Below, in pieces: positions 34,978-47,349 of a stretch of DNA of 64,000 nt (within the stretch, counting starts at the first letter, position 1; each line of letters starts with the position of its first letter). The stretch comes from Candidula unifasciata (taxonomy: Eukaryota; Mollusca; Gastropoda; Stylommatophora; Geomitridae). The notes under the pieces were generated by a model, which did not search any database, was not told the DNA's origin, and saw only the letters and a program-made list of their open reading frames with translations. The translations under genes and the position numbers were made by a program. The stretch is from contig CAJHNH020000202.1 of NCBI GenBank assembly GCA_905116865.2, positions 778,501-842,500 on the forward strand, written 5' to 3'.

Positions 34978-37900
34978 TATGGAAACACAGTAAATGCACA
35001 TCATTACATTATCTTAGTCCCACAACCCAGTGCACTTTGGGTCATCAGCCACTTGTCTGATCAACTTCCTCTACCTCTCTGTTGGTCAGATGCAGCGTAC
35101 TTGATGTTTGCATATTTGAGGCCTGTCCTGTCAGCCAGGTTCTATATCCAGGTCTTGGTCTGCCTCTTCTACTTTTCCCCTCTGAAGAGGACTAGCAACA
35201 TTTCGCAGAAGCCAGCAGATACTGTGTGTCCCCATACCATTGCAGTCGGCTCTGTGGCTAAGTCGATGCAAACGCTTCGTAATGCCAAGATACCGGGTTC
35301 GATCCCAGCTGCGGTTTATGCGCCTTGCGTTGGTTTCGGTATTGGTATCAAAGAAGCCGACTGTCCAGAAAGCAGTGGCAAACTACTGGTCGTAAATTTG
35401 CCTAGAAAAACCACACAACAGCCAGGGGCTGTTGGGGTTGGTTCTGCAATGTCCTGTAAAGGATACACACCTAACTTAACCATACCATTGCACATTCCAC
35501 GTTTTCACTTTGTTAAAAGAGGTATGTTTATACTTAATGGTATTAATTTAAAATATGTTTTGATTCATGGTAAATTAATCAGCTGCCAGGGCTGGATAAT
35601 TATAATTGGTCGTTTATTTTGCAGGCACAGGCAGGATGGGCGCAGCACGATTATGGACACCTCTCCGTGTTTAATTCAACAAAAGTCAATCACTGGATTC
35701 ATATATTCTTGTTGAATTTCTTTAAGGTTTGTCAGTTTGATGATATTTTTTAAACCATGCATTAAACAACAAAGTGAAGGATCTACATCCTTGGTTAGTT
35801 AGCTTCAGGAATATAGTGCTAGACTCTTGCTAAAAATGGCAGAAGCTGTGATAATTAAAATAAGCAGTCCTGTACTGTGCAAAAGCATGTGATCAGTTTG
35901 AAACTTTCATGACTGTTAGCAATGCATAGGTTAGGCAATGATAAAAGTAAGTTACAGTACAAAAAAATCTTCATACTCACCAGCTGTAACTCGAGCAGAA
36001 AGTTCTGATTATTCATCCATCTCTGTACTTTAGGTAAAAAATAATGCTTTAATTACCTGAAAAAGTAAACTCTGCATAAGTAGTGGTTCTGTTGTCACAA
36101 TCAACATCACTGCACATTGGGCATTTGCGTAATCTGATAAATGCGGATTAAACTCGCCCTTGCCTGAAATATAACTTAAATGCAATTAAAATTTTCTTTT
36201 AAACTAATTAGTGAACAGCATACCTTAATTAAATATGCATCAACTGTGAATACATTAAGTTTGTACGTGGTTGTGTCATGAAGATGATAGCAACTTCCCA
36301 CTCTATGTCAGTAAGTTTAGTTTTGTACTTTGATTTTTTCAGTTAACTTAAAAGTAAAAATAGAAATGGTATAAACTTTAATTAACTTTTTCAGAACCAG
36401 TTGACCTCGTCTTCAACACTTTCTACCCGGAAGGACTTTTGTAGTGTTTTTTTTAAATACCTTTCCATGTTTCCAGCTGACCGTGTTGCACTGTGCTGTA
36501 AGGAGACTTGGCAGTCATAGCCCATAATGGTGATATTAAACGGTCAGGGAGTCTTCCCTCTCCATAACACAAACCTTGGCAGTATTGTAGAGATGTTTTG
36601 TTCTTCATCTCTGTGAACATCTTCCACCAGATTGTTATCCATGTGCCTAGATGCTTACATTTCTCTACTGTCCTGAAACAATTCCTTTGACTTTTATTAT
36701 ACATGTAGGCACTCTTCTTTGAAATTTCCATTACTTGCATCTTCCATTCATTCAAAATGAGGCTCATTTTATCACTTTCTACCAACACCATATCTGTCAG
36801 TGTATTTTTTTTCCTGACTTGTTGCTATCGAGACGGTGTGGTGCCATCAGCAAAGAATTCCCATACATATGTACATAAAAGGAAATGAGCGTGTATGTAT
36901 AAAGAAAATGTTCAATTTTCATAAACATATCCCCTTGATGGTTCCAGGACCTCTTAGGTAGTTGTTGAAGACTGCCTTTACTTCACAGGACATTACCAGT
37001 TTTGCCCTGGGTCAACCTGAAGAGACTTCAGCTCTTAGGAACTACCTGAGTGTACAGTGAACTGTTCTATTATATAAAAAACTTTACTGGTTTTTCCAAA
37101 TCCTTTAAAACCTCCAGGGTGTATCTTCCTCATGGTGGAACCATCGACACTATCTCCATCATGCCAAGCCGAACATGTTGCGGAAGGATCCAGACATTCG
37201 ACTGGAGATGTTTTTTCTTCTCGGAAATAATCTTCCTAAAGAAGTAAGTACTCTTTTAAGCCTCTTGTTTTAGATACTGAATGCATTTTCCTTCGAAGTT
37301 GAAGTGCATCTGCCTGAGAGATGAGGAACCAACAGTCTGCATACAAATAAGCCCGCTCTGTTAAATGGATGTGCATGCAAAACTGAAGTTCAGGAACAAG
37401 ACTGGAGTCCAGGTGAAGACTAACAACCATAACTTTTCCCTGAAGTTTACAACTGTTGAACACAGTAATTTAGAAATTAGCAGTGAAAAAAAGGGGTTAA
37501 CATGTTAACAGTTTAAGATACGCTTAATGTGAACATTCAACAAACTTGGGGAAACTGGTTAAGGTTAAGAACACAGAGAATTAGAGACAGGTGCATAATT
37601 TAAGATAGAGAGACTAGTAATAAAAAAAATAGAGAGTTGTTAAAAGAAATAGAAAGGAGATAAGTGGTTTATTTTGGCCATATTAAAAGACGACACTTAT
37701 TTAATAACGAAAAACATAGGGGGGTGGGGGGGGGGTTAAAGGCAAGGGTAGAAATTGATACACAGATTTCCTATCACTGTCCCATTTAAAGTTAAACGGA
37801 CCACCGTCCACAGCTCGCACCTTCATTACATGCAAAAGGCAGCCACCAGAGGTGCAAACACCAACCGTCTATCACTAGAACTGCAGTTCAACATTAATGG

Positions 37901-40900
37901 AAGCAGCAGACACAACAAACCAACAGGTGTTCAACAAGCTTTACTGCATAAAACATACCGCCAGTTTTGTGGGACCCATCCACCTGTTATATTCTGAACA
38001 TACAGCTCATGATACAAATCACTGGTAGCACATGAAGATGAAGCAGATGGCAAAAATAGGATTTCATTGTGTGAGCTGATTAAGACTCTAGCCTTGCTCT
38101 AATATTATGAGATTAGTAGAAAGAGTACAGGAGGAGTAAAGAAGAATAGAATAACTTACAAAGGAGGAGGAAAGAAGGATCAGGAAGAAAAGAAAGGCAA
38201 AGGATGGGCCTTATTGGTGGATCATGATTAGAGTGATATTGCACGGGACATGCTATCTGATGGTGATGTGATGTGATGTTGCAGCAAAGCTGTAAGTATA
38301 ATAATGTAAGGATACACTCATAAAGGTTCTCCATTAGTTATTTCTTCTTCTTCTTCAAGGGTTTATTGCCGTCAACTCCACCAGTTATTATCTGAGTTGT
38401 GCACCTGGCAAATGAGGTTACTTGTGTTTATCAGTCTTTGATCGTGTGTGCACTCACACACACATACTCTCTCTCTCACACACACACACACAGAGAGAGA
38501 GATTTATTTATATACGCACACACTTAAGGGTTAGTTGCATATCCTTTACAGGACGTTGCAGAACCAACCCAACAGCCCTGGCTGTTGTGTGGTTTTTCTA
38601 GGCAAATTTACGTCCAGTAGTTTGCTATGGCTTTTTGGACCGTCGGCTTTCTTGATTTCACTGCCGAAACCAAAGCAGACGTGAGACCATTCAAGATTAC
38701 AGGCGTACTTATCTGACCCACATCTGGGGAGAGGTTAACAGTTGAAGCCTGCCTGTTATCAGTTTCAAAATGTAGCACAGATAGTGAGACCTCATTGAGA
38801 TATCACAACTCTTGGGCTGGTTATCAATGCAGTTATCGTTACAGCTTCAGGGGCTAGTGTACTGAATATGAGTAGATAAGCCTTTGTTTTATTGCTGAAC
38901 TGTCATGTAGTTACCCGTTTTAATGATACCTTACTTTTGGAAGGGACCTTATGTTTGGAAGGGCCGCGCAGTAGTGTAGTGATTCAATACCCGCAGGTCG
39001 ACCCTAAGGTCTATGGTTTACATCCATGCAGGGGCAGATATTTTCCTTCAAAAGTGACCTTCTCTCCCAAGTCTTCTTCGCTTTCTTCGGCTGTAAACTC
39101 AAGTAGAACCTCTGGACTTTTTGTTCCAGAACCTAAGTGTTGTATGCACCTCAGTTTGTCAGATCTGGCTTATTTGTGTGCAGACTGTTGGTTTTTCTGG
39201 CCTCTCAGGCAGATGCGCTCCGACTTTAAAGGAAACCCTCCCCCAGTTAGTCTACTGTTACGACAAGCTTGCTAGGGAGGCAGTGGGTCTGTTCTTGATT
39301 TCCTCACAATGGGGCTCTGAAACCCAGACAGGCAGGCTCAAATGTCTAAAATGGGTACCAGGCAATGTCCTGTGAACTAAAGGCGGCCGCCATGATGCTA
39401 CCCACTTCCCCCCAAAAATGCCTAGTTGTCTGTAAATTATATATCTACATGTCCACTGCACCACTAGCATCAAAAGGGTCCTTTACTTATTTATGGTAAA
39501 GCTTATCTTGCCTTTTGTAGTCATATATAAATAATTGTCCATATATTACTGATGCCCTAATGGTATGTTGTGAGGGCCCTTTGGGAGCGAGTGAACAGTG
39601 CTGGGGAATAGACAGATCTCTACGAATGGCACTGCTAGGAGTTACAAGGGGATCTGGCCGATGCTCGACACTCAGGGGGAAGGCAAGATGGATATACAAT
39701 TAGACAGTTACTGGTACTATCGGAATTTTAACTCTTTGCTTGCTGCTGAAGATGGGAACAGAGCGCTTATGGGAGTGTATCGAGTGCTGTGATGTCGATT
39801 CTTAATTCAACATTTAATATTTGATACGCAAGGGATAGTTATACTCTGTCCTGCAAAGTAATTCATATAGAGGGAACTATAGGACTAGTTTGGGTCTTGG
39901 CTACATCAGCCGGTGAGGGGACTATAGAAGGACTAGTTTGGGTCTTGGCTACATCAGCCAGTGAGGGGACTATAGAAGGACTAGTTTGGGTCTTGGCTAC
40001 ATCAGCCGGTGAGCCGACTATAGAAGGACTAGTTTGGGTCTTAGCTACATCAGCCGGTGAGGGGACTACAGAAGGACTAGTTTGGGTCTTGGCTACATCA
40101 GCCGGTGAGCCGACTATAGAAGGACTAGTTTGGGTCTTGGCTACATCAGCTGGTGAGCCGACTATAGGACTAGTTTTGGTCTTGGCTACATCAGCCGGTG
40201 AGCCGACTATAGAAGGACTAGTTTGGGTCTTAGCTACATCAGCCGGTGAGGGGACTACAGAAGGACTAGTTTGGGTCTTGGCTACATCAGCTGATTAAAA
40301 TATCAGCTACTGAACAAACTGTAACTCTGTTTATGGTACCCATTTCTCTATTTTTTTAATTTTTAGGTATGCAATAATTTGGGTGACCTTTCCTTTGGGT
40401 GTATGAATGAAATAATGTTTGAAATAAATGTTGTATGACTGAAATGATGTATTAAAGAAATGAGGTATGAATGAAATAATGTCTGAAAAGAGTGAAGTCA
40501 GAAAGATAGAATGTCATTTAGGTCTGTATGCCCAATTAACAACTAAGAATAAAGTTAGTTTGTTGGACACACCATTTTATTTAAACGGAAAATATATATG
40601 GTTCATCATTTGCAGCTAGGGATAAATTTTACTGTATTATTGCGGTGCCACTTCCAATTTCAACATGACATTTGATATTCATGGACTATGTATTCCATGA
40701 AAAGTAGCAATTGACAGTTAAAATTCTGAATTTAAGTTTAGATTACAATTACAAACTGATGGTTTTTGTAAAGTGTATGAGCTGGAAGTGACAATATGAA
40801 CAACTTCAGTTGGTTTTGCTAGCCACTGTCACGGACCCACAGTCCACTTTAATGGGTGTACAACGTAAGTTTAAGTATGATAGTTTTAAATGTAAAAATT

Positions 40901-43900
40901 TTTATACATAAGTCAAGCGCGAAATAAGTACCTGTGAGTAACCTAAGCACATTGATCGGACTCATTCATGCTGCATCCTGAAAATGCAGCGGCCATCTGT
41001 CTCAGTGCTGAACGTACCTAGTGGTAGATGATTGACATATCTTCTTTCATTGTCTCGCAGCTGGTTTCTGCATACTTGTCCTCATTCAATACCCATTTTT
41101 AACAGGTGGTTCATTGTGACTGACTCCTTTGTCTCAGTTTCTCTAGAATGCAGCCTATTCAATATGTCTGCCCCAGTTCCATCCTCCATCAACCACCACA
41201 GGCAGCCAGTCTGTCGACTCTTTTATTTCCTTTCACGCCGGAGTGTCCCCCTGGGTACAGCCATTATAGTTTCTTGAATTGGGACTTCCTAATACATATA
41301 CTATATGTAAACATTAAGAGCGAAAGAGCCAAATGTGTATACAATATTTCGTATGTCTTTCTTGAAAATCCAGTCCATGACAAGCTTTTTCTTAATTGCA
41401 CTTGTTTTAGAAATGCCAACAGTAAATAAATAAAAAAATTTTTTATCAAACATGCTATTATTTCAGTGGGGAAAAAAGAAGAAGGGATTCATGCCGTATG
41501 AGTTTCAACATCACTATTGGTTCCTGAGTAAGTATTTTATTAATCTCAGAATCTCGGCTGGTTACAGTGTTTCCTGGTAATTTAATTTCTGTTATCTGTC
41601 TTATGCTTGTTTCGAGGAGGAGCCATCTCCACAATGAAGGTTGACATTACTGCATCCCCATCTCACTGTCTTTTGCCCTGGATGTATACTGTCAGACTTT
41701 TGTCCTTCCATCTCTTGATATTGTCTTCTCACTTGTATCGCTGTCTACCCTCCAGCATAATGTTTTATAAGAGTGTTATGTCTTTATTATGTCAGAAACA
41801 TTTGTTGCCACTTCTATTTTTTCCTTCACTGCCTCTCTTTTCATTCCAGTCTCACAGAAGCTCGGTATTTGTTAAATTGTTTTGTTCCCCAATGAAACAG
41901 AGTCTACTCTTCTGTTTATCCACATCTCCAGAAACTTATTGCTGTTTACTAGTTGCCTGTTTATTGTCCAAGTTTCTGCACCCTACGGCAGGGTTGAGTA
42001 TACATAACGTTTCACAGTTCTAATATTTAGTGTGCAGTTCATTTCTCTGTGTACACCAGCAGTCTTTACATGCCGTTGAAAATATTTTTGACCATTCCTG
42101 TTCTTTTTTTTTGGTGAGAGATAGGAGAAACGTTTAACTTGTTCTCATTTTTCTGTATTTACTATGGCGATCATTTGATGGACCTATGTATGTGGATTTG
42201 ATAATGTTACCAGGGGCCTATTCATTTAATTTTGTTCTTCAGTGTTGTGTCCTTCAGTGAACCCTTTGGCATTTTATTCATGTTTTATCAGTCCTCGTTA
42301 TGCCTAGTGGCACATGAGGCTTCAGAGAGGACTTTCCATGCTTTTCTGTTCTGTGCAATCTTCAGTGCAGTTTTCCATGTCAAAGATGCAGCACTCAGGT
42401 CACTTTCCATCGTTCGTCTCCATGTTGTTTTTGGGCGCCCCTGTTTTCTCTTTCTCTCTGGTGTCCATGTGAGAGCTGTATTGGCAGGTATATCAGAAGT
42501 CATTCTCATAACGTGGCCAAGCCATTTCCATCTTCTCTTGGTAATCATACTGTCTAAAGTTTCTTGGTTTGTGGCTTGAAGTATAGTGTTTGAGATTGTA
42601 TCTTGCCAGAAAATTTTGATAATTCTACGTAGACATGTTTTATTCATGTTTGTATGACCTAAATTGTTTTCTTCATGTCTTTTGAGTATTATAAATGTCA
42701 GAAACAAGTAAACAGACTAATTCATCATAATTATGCCCAGTTGATGTGATTGTCTAAGTAGATGAGTGTGTTGAGAGGTAGGTAGAAGTGGACTGGAATT
42801 TATAGCAGATACAAATAGTTGATGCTTAGTCCCACAAATCTTTGCATATCATACAACATCTAGTTTGAGAATGATGGTGGAGACATTTACTGTAGCCTTC
42901 CTTCCACTGGTTTGAGGACCTGCTGCAGACAGATGTGGTTGTGACAGATTCACGAAGCAGGCTTAGAAAGGTGGAGACAGATATGTAGAGTGGCAGGCTT
43001 CGCTCCAGAGTAGTTAGCATCATTTGGTTAATTTCTCGTCATGCAGGTGTATTGGGAAATAAACAGGTTGAAGAATGGCTGGTTTTGCACCACTCAGGGG
43101 GGTTAACTGAAGCTAGATGTTGTCAGGGCCCTTTGGAAGTGAATGAATAGTGTGGAGGCATAATGGAAATGGTCTCTGTCTGAAGAGAATGGTGCGGTGG
43201 GAAGTGACCAGTGGATCTGGCTGATACTTAACAACATTCTGGTGAAGGACAAGATATACAAACAATCAGACCTGCCTGCTGGTGTCATTGGAATCAGAAT
43301 TCTGCTCTGGCTGCTGAAGAAGACTGAGCACATGTAAGAATGTCCTGAGTGCCATGGATTCAATTCTTTATTCAGCTCACCTAAACAAAGAAACTTTGAC
43401 AAACAGAGACGAAGATGATGAAGAAAAATAGGTGGATGTAGGTGGATAAATGATGATAAAATCATGCAATTACTAATGATCTCCCTAACTCTTCTTATTT
43501 CAGTTATGCCTCCGCTGTTGCTACCTCTGTACTTTAATTATGAGGTACCTTATTTTCTGTGGAGTAGGAAGAAGTATGGGGTAAGTTGAAATTTGTGTGT
43601 GTGTTTTTAAATATTTATAAAGTAGTTTTGAATTGCTTCCTTCCTCTTGTGGGTGGAGGAGGGAAAATAGCCCTTCCTGACAAGCATGTCATACCAGGCG
43701 ACTAATTTGTGAAGTTTCCGTCTAAGTCAGGGTGCATACAAAAAAAAAAAGGCAAGTCTGTAAAATGCTTATGCACACAAAACTAACGTTCTGGAACAAG
43801 ATCAAAGTCTAGAAATGTTTTCAGCTGATGAACACTAAAAATAAGAATTATTTTCTACTACTTGCTTACTTCTTTAAAAGTCAAGCAGGGATCCTGCCTG

Positions 43901-46900
43901 ATAAAAGCTATAAATTAATAACCTTATTATATATTGGTGAAATAACTGTTTTATAATAGGGAAGTTACTTTTTGATCCCATTTAAAAAAAAATATAAAAT
44001 AACCACTGATCCCATTTTATAATAAAATAACACTGAACCCCATTTTACAATAAAATAACCAGTGACCCCATTTGAGAAAATAACCCCTAATCCAATTTGA
44101 TAACGTAATAACCACTGATCCCATTTTATATTATTTAAGTGATCCCGGACTACATTTTATAATAGCCACTTTATGATCAAATTTTTTTGAAAAGGGATTT
44201 TTTTTAAAAATTTGAATTATTGGGATTATTTTTTTAAATTGTGAATTATAAGGATTAGTTTTTTTTTTGAAATTTTTAAATTTATGGTTATTTTTTAATA
44301 TCCTACCCCAAACAGGAAATCCATGGGACAGTCTAAAATTTCAGGGGTGGTAGATAGGCTGCATGCAGTCGTGGGACCTAGGATGCACTCTCTCGTGGGA
44401 CGCAGGTGGGTTGGAGTTAGGACCAGTTCTAGAGGTTTTGGGGTCGTTAAAAGCATTAGTGGCGTCCGTGGCTTAGGCATTGCGAGTCCGACTTGTAATT
44501 CCAACGTACTGCGATCGAAACCTACTGCTGGCTGCGTGGATGTTTATCATGGTATGGGGCGTCACAGGTCGACCCAGCCTAAAATGGGTACCATGATGAA
44601 TGTCCAGGGAAGTAAAGATGTCCGGCATAATGCTGACCACTTTAACTACCTAGTTCCGATTGGTCTGTACAAATATGGGTACTATTCCCATATACCCTAT
44701 GCACCTTAAAGGTCTGAAAAGGGAACGTTACTTTTTTAAGAGCATTATCTAGTCTTACCACCCTCTAAAATGTTGGGCTGTCCTGTGTCGTCATCTTGGG
44801 TAGGATATTACGAAAGAACCTAATTTACAGTTGGATTAGAGCCTAATTTATGTCAACTGGCAGAATTTATGGATGGAGAAATGAAGACAGTGTGAGAAGA
44901 CAATGAAAAAAAATCTTACGTAGAGTTACTTTTAGTCAGTGTGAGAAAGAAAATACTAAAATGTTGGATTGAATTTGTTCTAATGTATGATGGTCAGTCT
45001 TTAAATAAGGTGAACAAATTATAGGAAGAGCTTGGAAACAGCACTAATTTGGTTTCTGAGATCCTCTTCTTCTTTCCTCTGCTCCTGGAATGCCCCGGAG
45101 TGTCAGGGCAGGAAGAGATCTCTTTAGCGGCCCCTCCTCTTTGCTTCGCATAAAGTACTTTTCAGTCTCTCTGATATTTCTGCGGTCCATCTTCTGCATG
45201 ATCGAGTTCTGGTTTTATTACTACTGTATCTGAATAACATTGCTCTCTGTGGTGCTCTGTCTGATGCCAGTCTTGTTACATGGCCTAACTATTTGATTTG
45301 TTGTAAAGTTCAGTATTGGTTCTGTGCCGCCGACTCTCCTCCTTAAATGATCATTGCTAAGATGATCTTTCCTTGTTACACCTAGCATAGTACGTAAACA
45401 TTTCATTTCTGTCGTGACTATTTTCCTTGTGTTTTCTGAAGACATTGTCCAAGTTTGACATTGATAGCGTAGCATTTGGAAGAATATTATGTTGAACCTG
45501 TTCTTTTAGTGTTCATATTCACATACTTGCATTTCAAAATGTGTGCCATTTGGCCAAAAACTTGGTTGGCTTTAAATTGGTTTCTGAGATGGCTTTAAAT
45601 TGGTTTCTGAGATAAATCTTGTGAATACCTTGAGCAATCAGAGTGATTGCCTGGTTTATAAGATCAATCTTGTGTGAATACCTTGAGCAATCAGAGTGAT
45701 TGCCTGGTTTATAAGATCAATCTTGTGTGAATACCTTGAGCAATCAGAGTGATTGCCTGGTTTATGAGATCAATCTTGTGTGAATACCTTGAGCAATCAG
45801 AGTGATTGCCTGGTTTATAAGATCAATCTTGTGTGAATACCTTGAGCAATCAGAGTGATTGCCTGGTTTATAAGATCAATCTTGTGTGAATACCTTGAGC
45901 AATCAGAGTGATTGCCTGGTTTATGAGATCAATCTTGTGTGAATACCTTGAGCAATCAGAGTGATTGCCTGGTCTATGAGATCAATCTTGTGTGAATACC
46001 TTGAGCAATCAGAGTGATTGCCTGGTTTATGAGATCAATCTTGTGTGAATACCTTGAGCAATCAGAGTGATTGCCTGGTTTATGAGATCAATCTTGTGTG
46101 AATACCTTGAGCAATCAGAGTGATTGCCTGGTTTATAAGATCAATCTTGTGTGAATACCTTGAGCAATCAGAGTGATTGCCTGGTTTATAAGATCAATCT
46201 TGTGTGAATACCTTGAGCAATCAGAGTGATTGCCTGGATGTCATTAGCCGAGGTTCCAACTTGGCTGCAGACAGGTCACCTTCTAAATGCTCCGTTCTTG
46301 TGCCAACGGACAGGGGAGAAAGGAGCAAGAAGCAACAGTAGAATTCAAATTTTAATTACCATTCACAGCTAGCTGCTGGCATTGTGGGAACTAATAGACT
46401 ACAGTGGTTGGGGGCATATAGGGAGAATGACAGATAACAGAGACAAAAACTATGTAGGCAAAAGATTTGAATGGAAGATGAACGGGCAGACTGATTTGAC
46501 TGGTTCTGCATCATTTGGTGATAAATTGATGCCCGACAAACTATATGTGGTCATGGCTCTTTGGAAGCGAGTAAGTGTGAAAGCTCAAATATACCTTCAC
46601 GGTCTGGAGAGAATAGTGCAGCAATGGGGGACCTGGGGATTTGGTTGACACTTAACACTGGGGAAATGAGATGGACAGTTGATGTTGGGGCTCTCAAATT
46701 TGTAATGTGTCAGCTGCTGAAGATTGGGATAGGGTTCTTATGGAAATGTCCCAGGTGCTGAGATATTAGATCTCAGCTCAACTCAGCATGATGATTATGT
46801 TTAACAAAAAAATAAATTCACCAAATAATTTGTTGCCTCTCTTCATTGCAGGAGATGTTTTGGATGTTTACCTTCTTTGTGCGTTATGTTGCCATGTTCT

Positions 46901-47314
46901 ACCCTTTTCTGGGAGTTGGTGGGTCATTACTGTTTTATTTGTGGGTGAGGTAAGTTGTGCCATCTGTCCAAATGTGAATGCATTTATTTCTCCCAAGTTG
47001 GTATTTTACTGTCATACTGGAGGGAAGACAGCAAAACTAACTGGTCAAAGCATGTGTCAGGGATCTCTCTAAACTGTACAGATACATTCAAATGGGTTAT
47101 CGGTGAGAACAGCCTTGACAGGATAAACACTGTAAATTGAATTGAAATACAGATATAATTTTACTCTAGTCTCTATGACAAGGAAACTTATGAAAACTAC
47201 TAAGTCTATGAGGTATTACTCAAAGTCACAACTAACTGTCGACACAACTGTCCACTGCGAATGTACAAAACCATCTGTCCAGTAACCTCTGAATCATGTG
47301 TCCTTGTCCCACAA

Positions 47315-47349
<35 letters not shown>

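Noticed and set aside
35053..35715. 220-codon plus-strand frame, the longest in the window
   Set aside because: It is a chance frame running through unique intron DNA, the SINE-A at 35245-35479 and desaturase exon 4 in the wrong frame. No domain.
41607..42023. 138-codon plus-strand Leu/Ser-rich frame
   Set aside because: It lies antisense to a LINE fragment whose minus strand reads [11 protein letters not shown].
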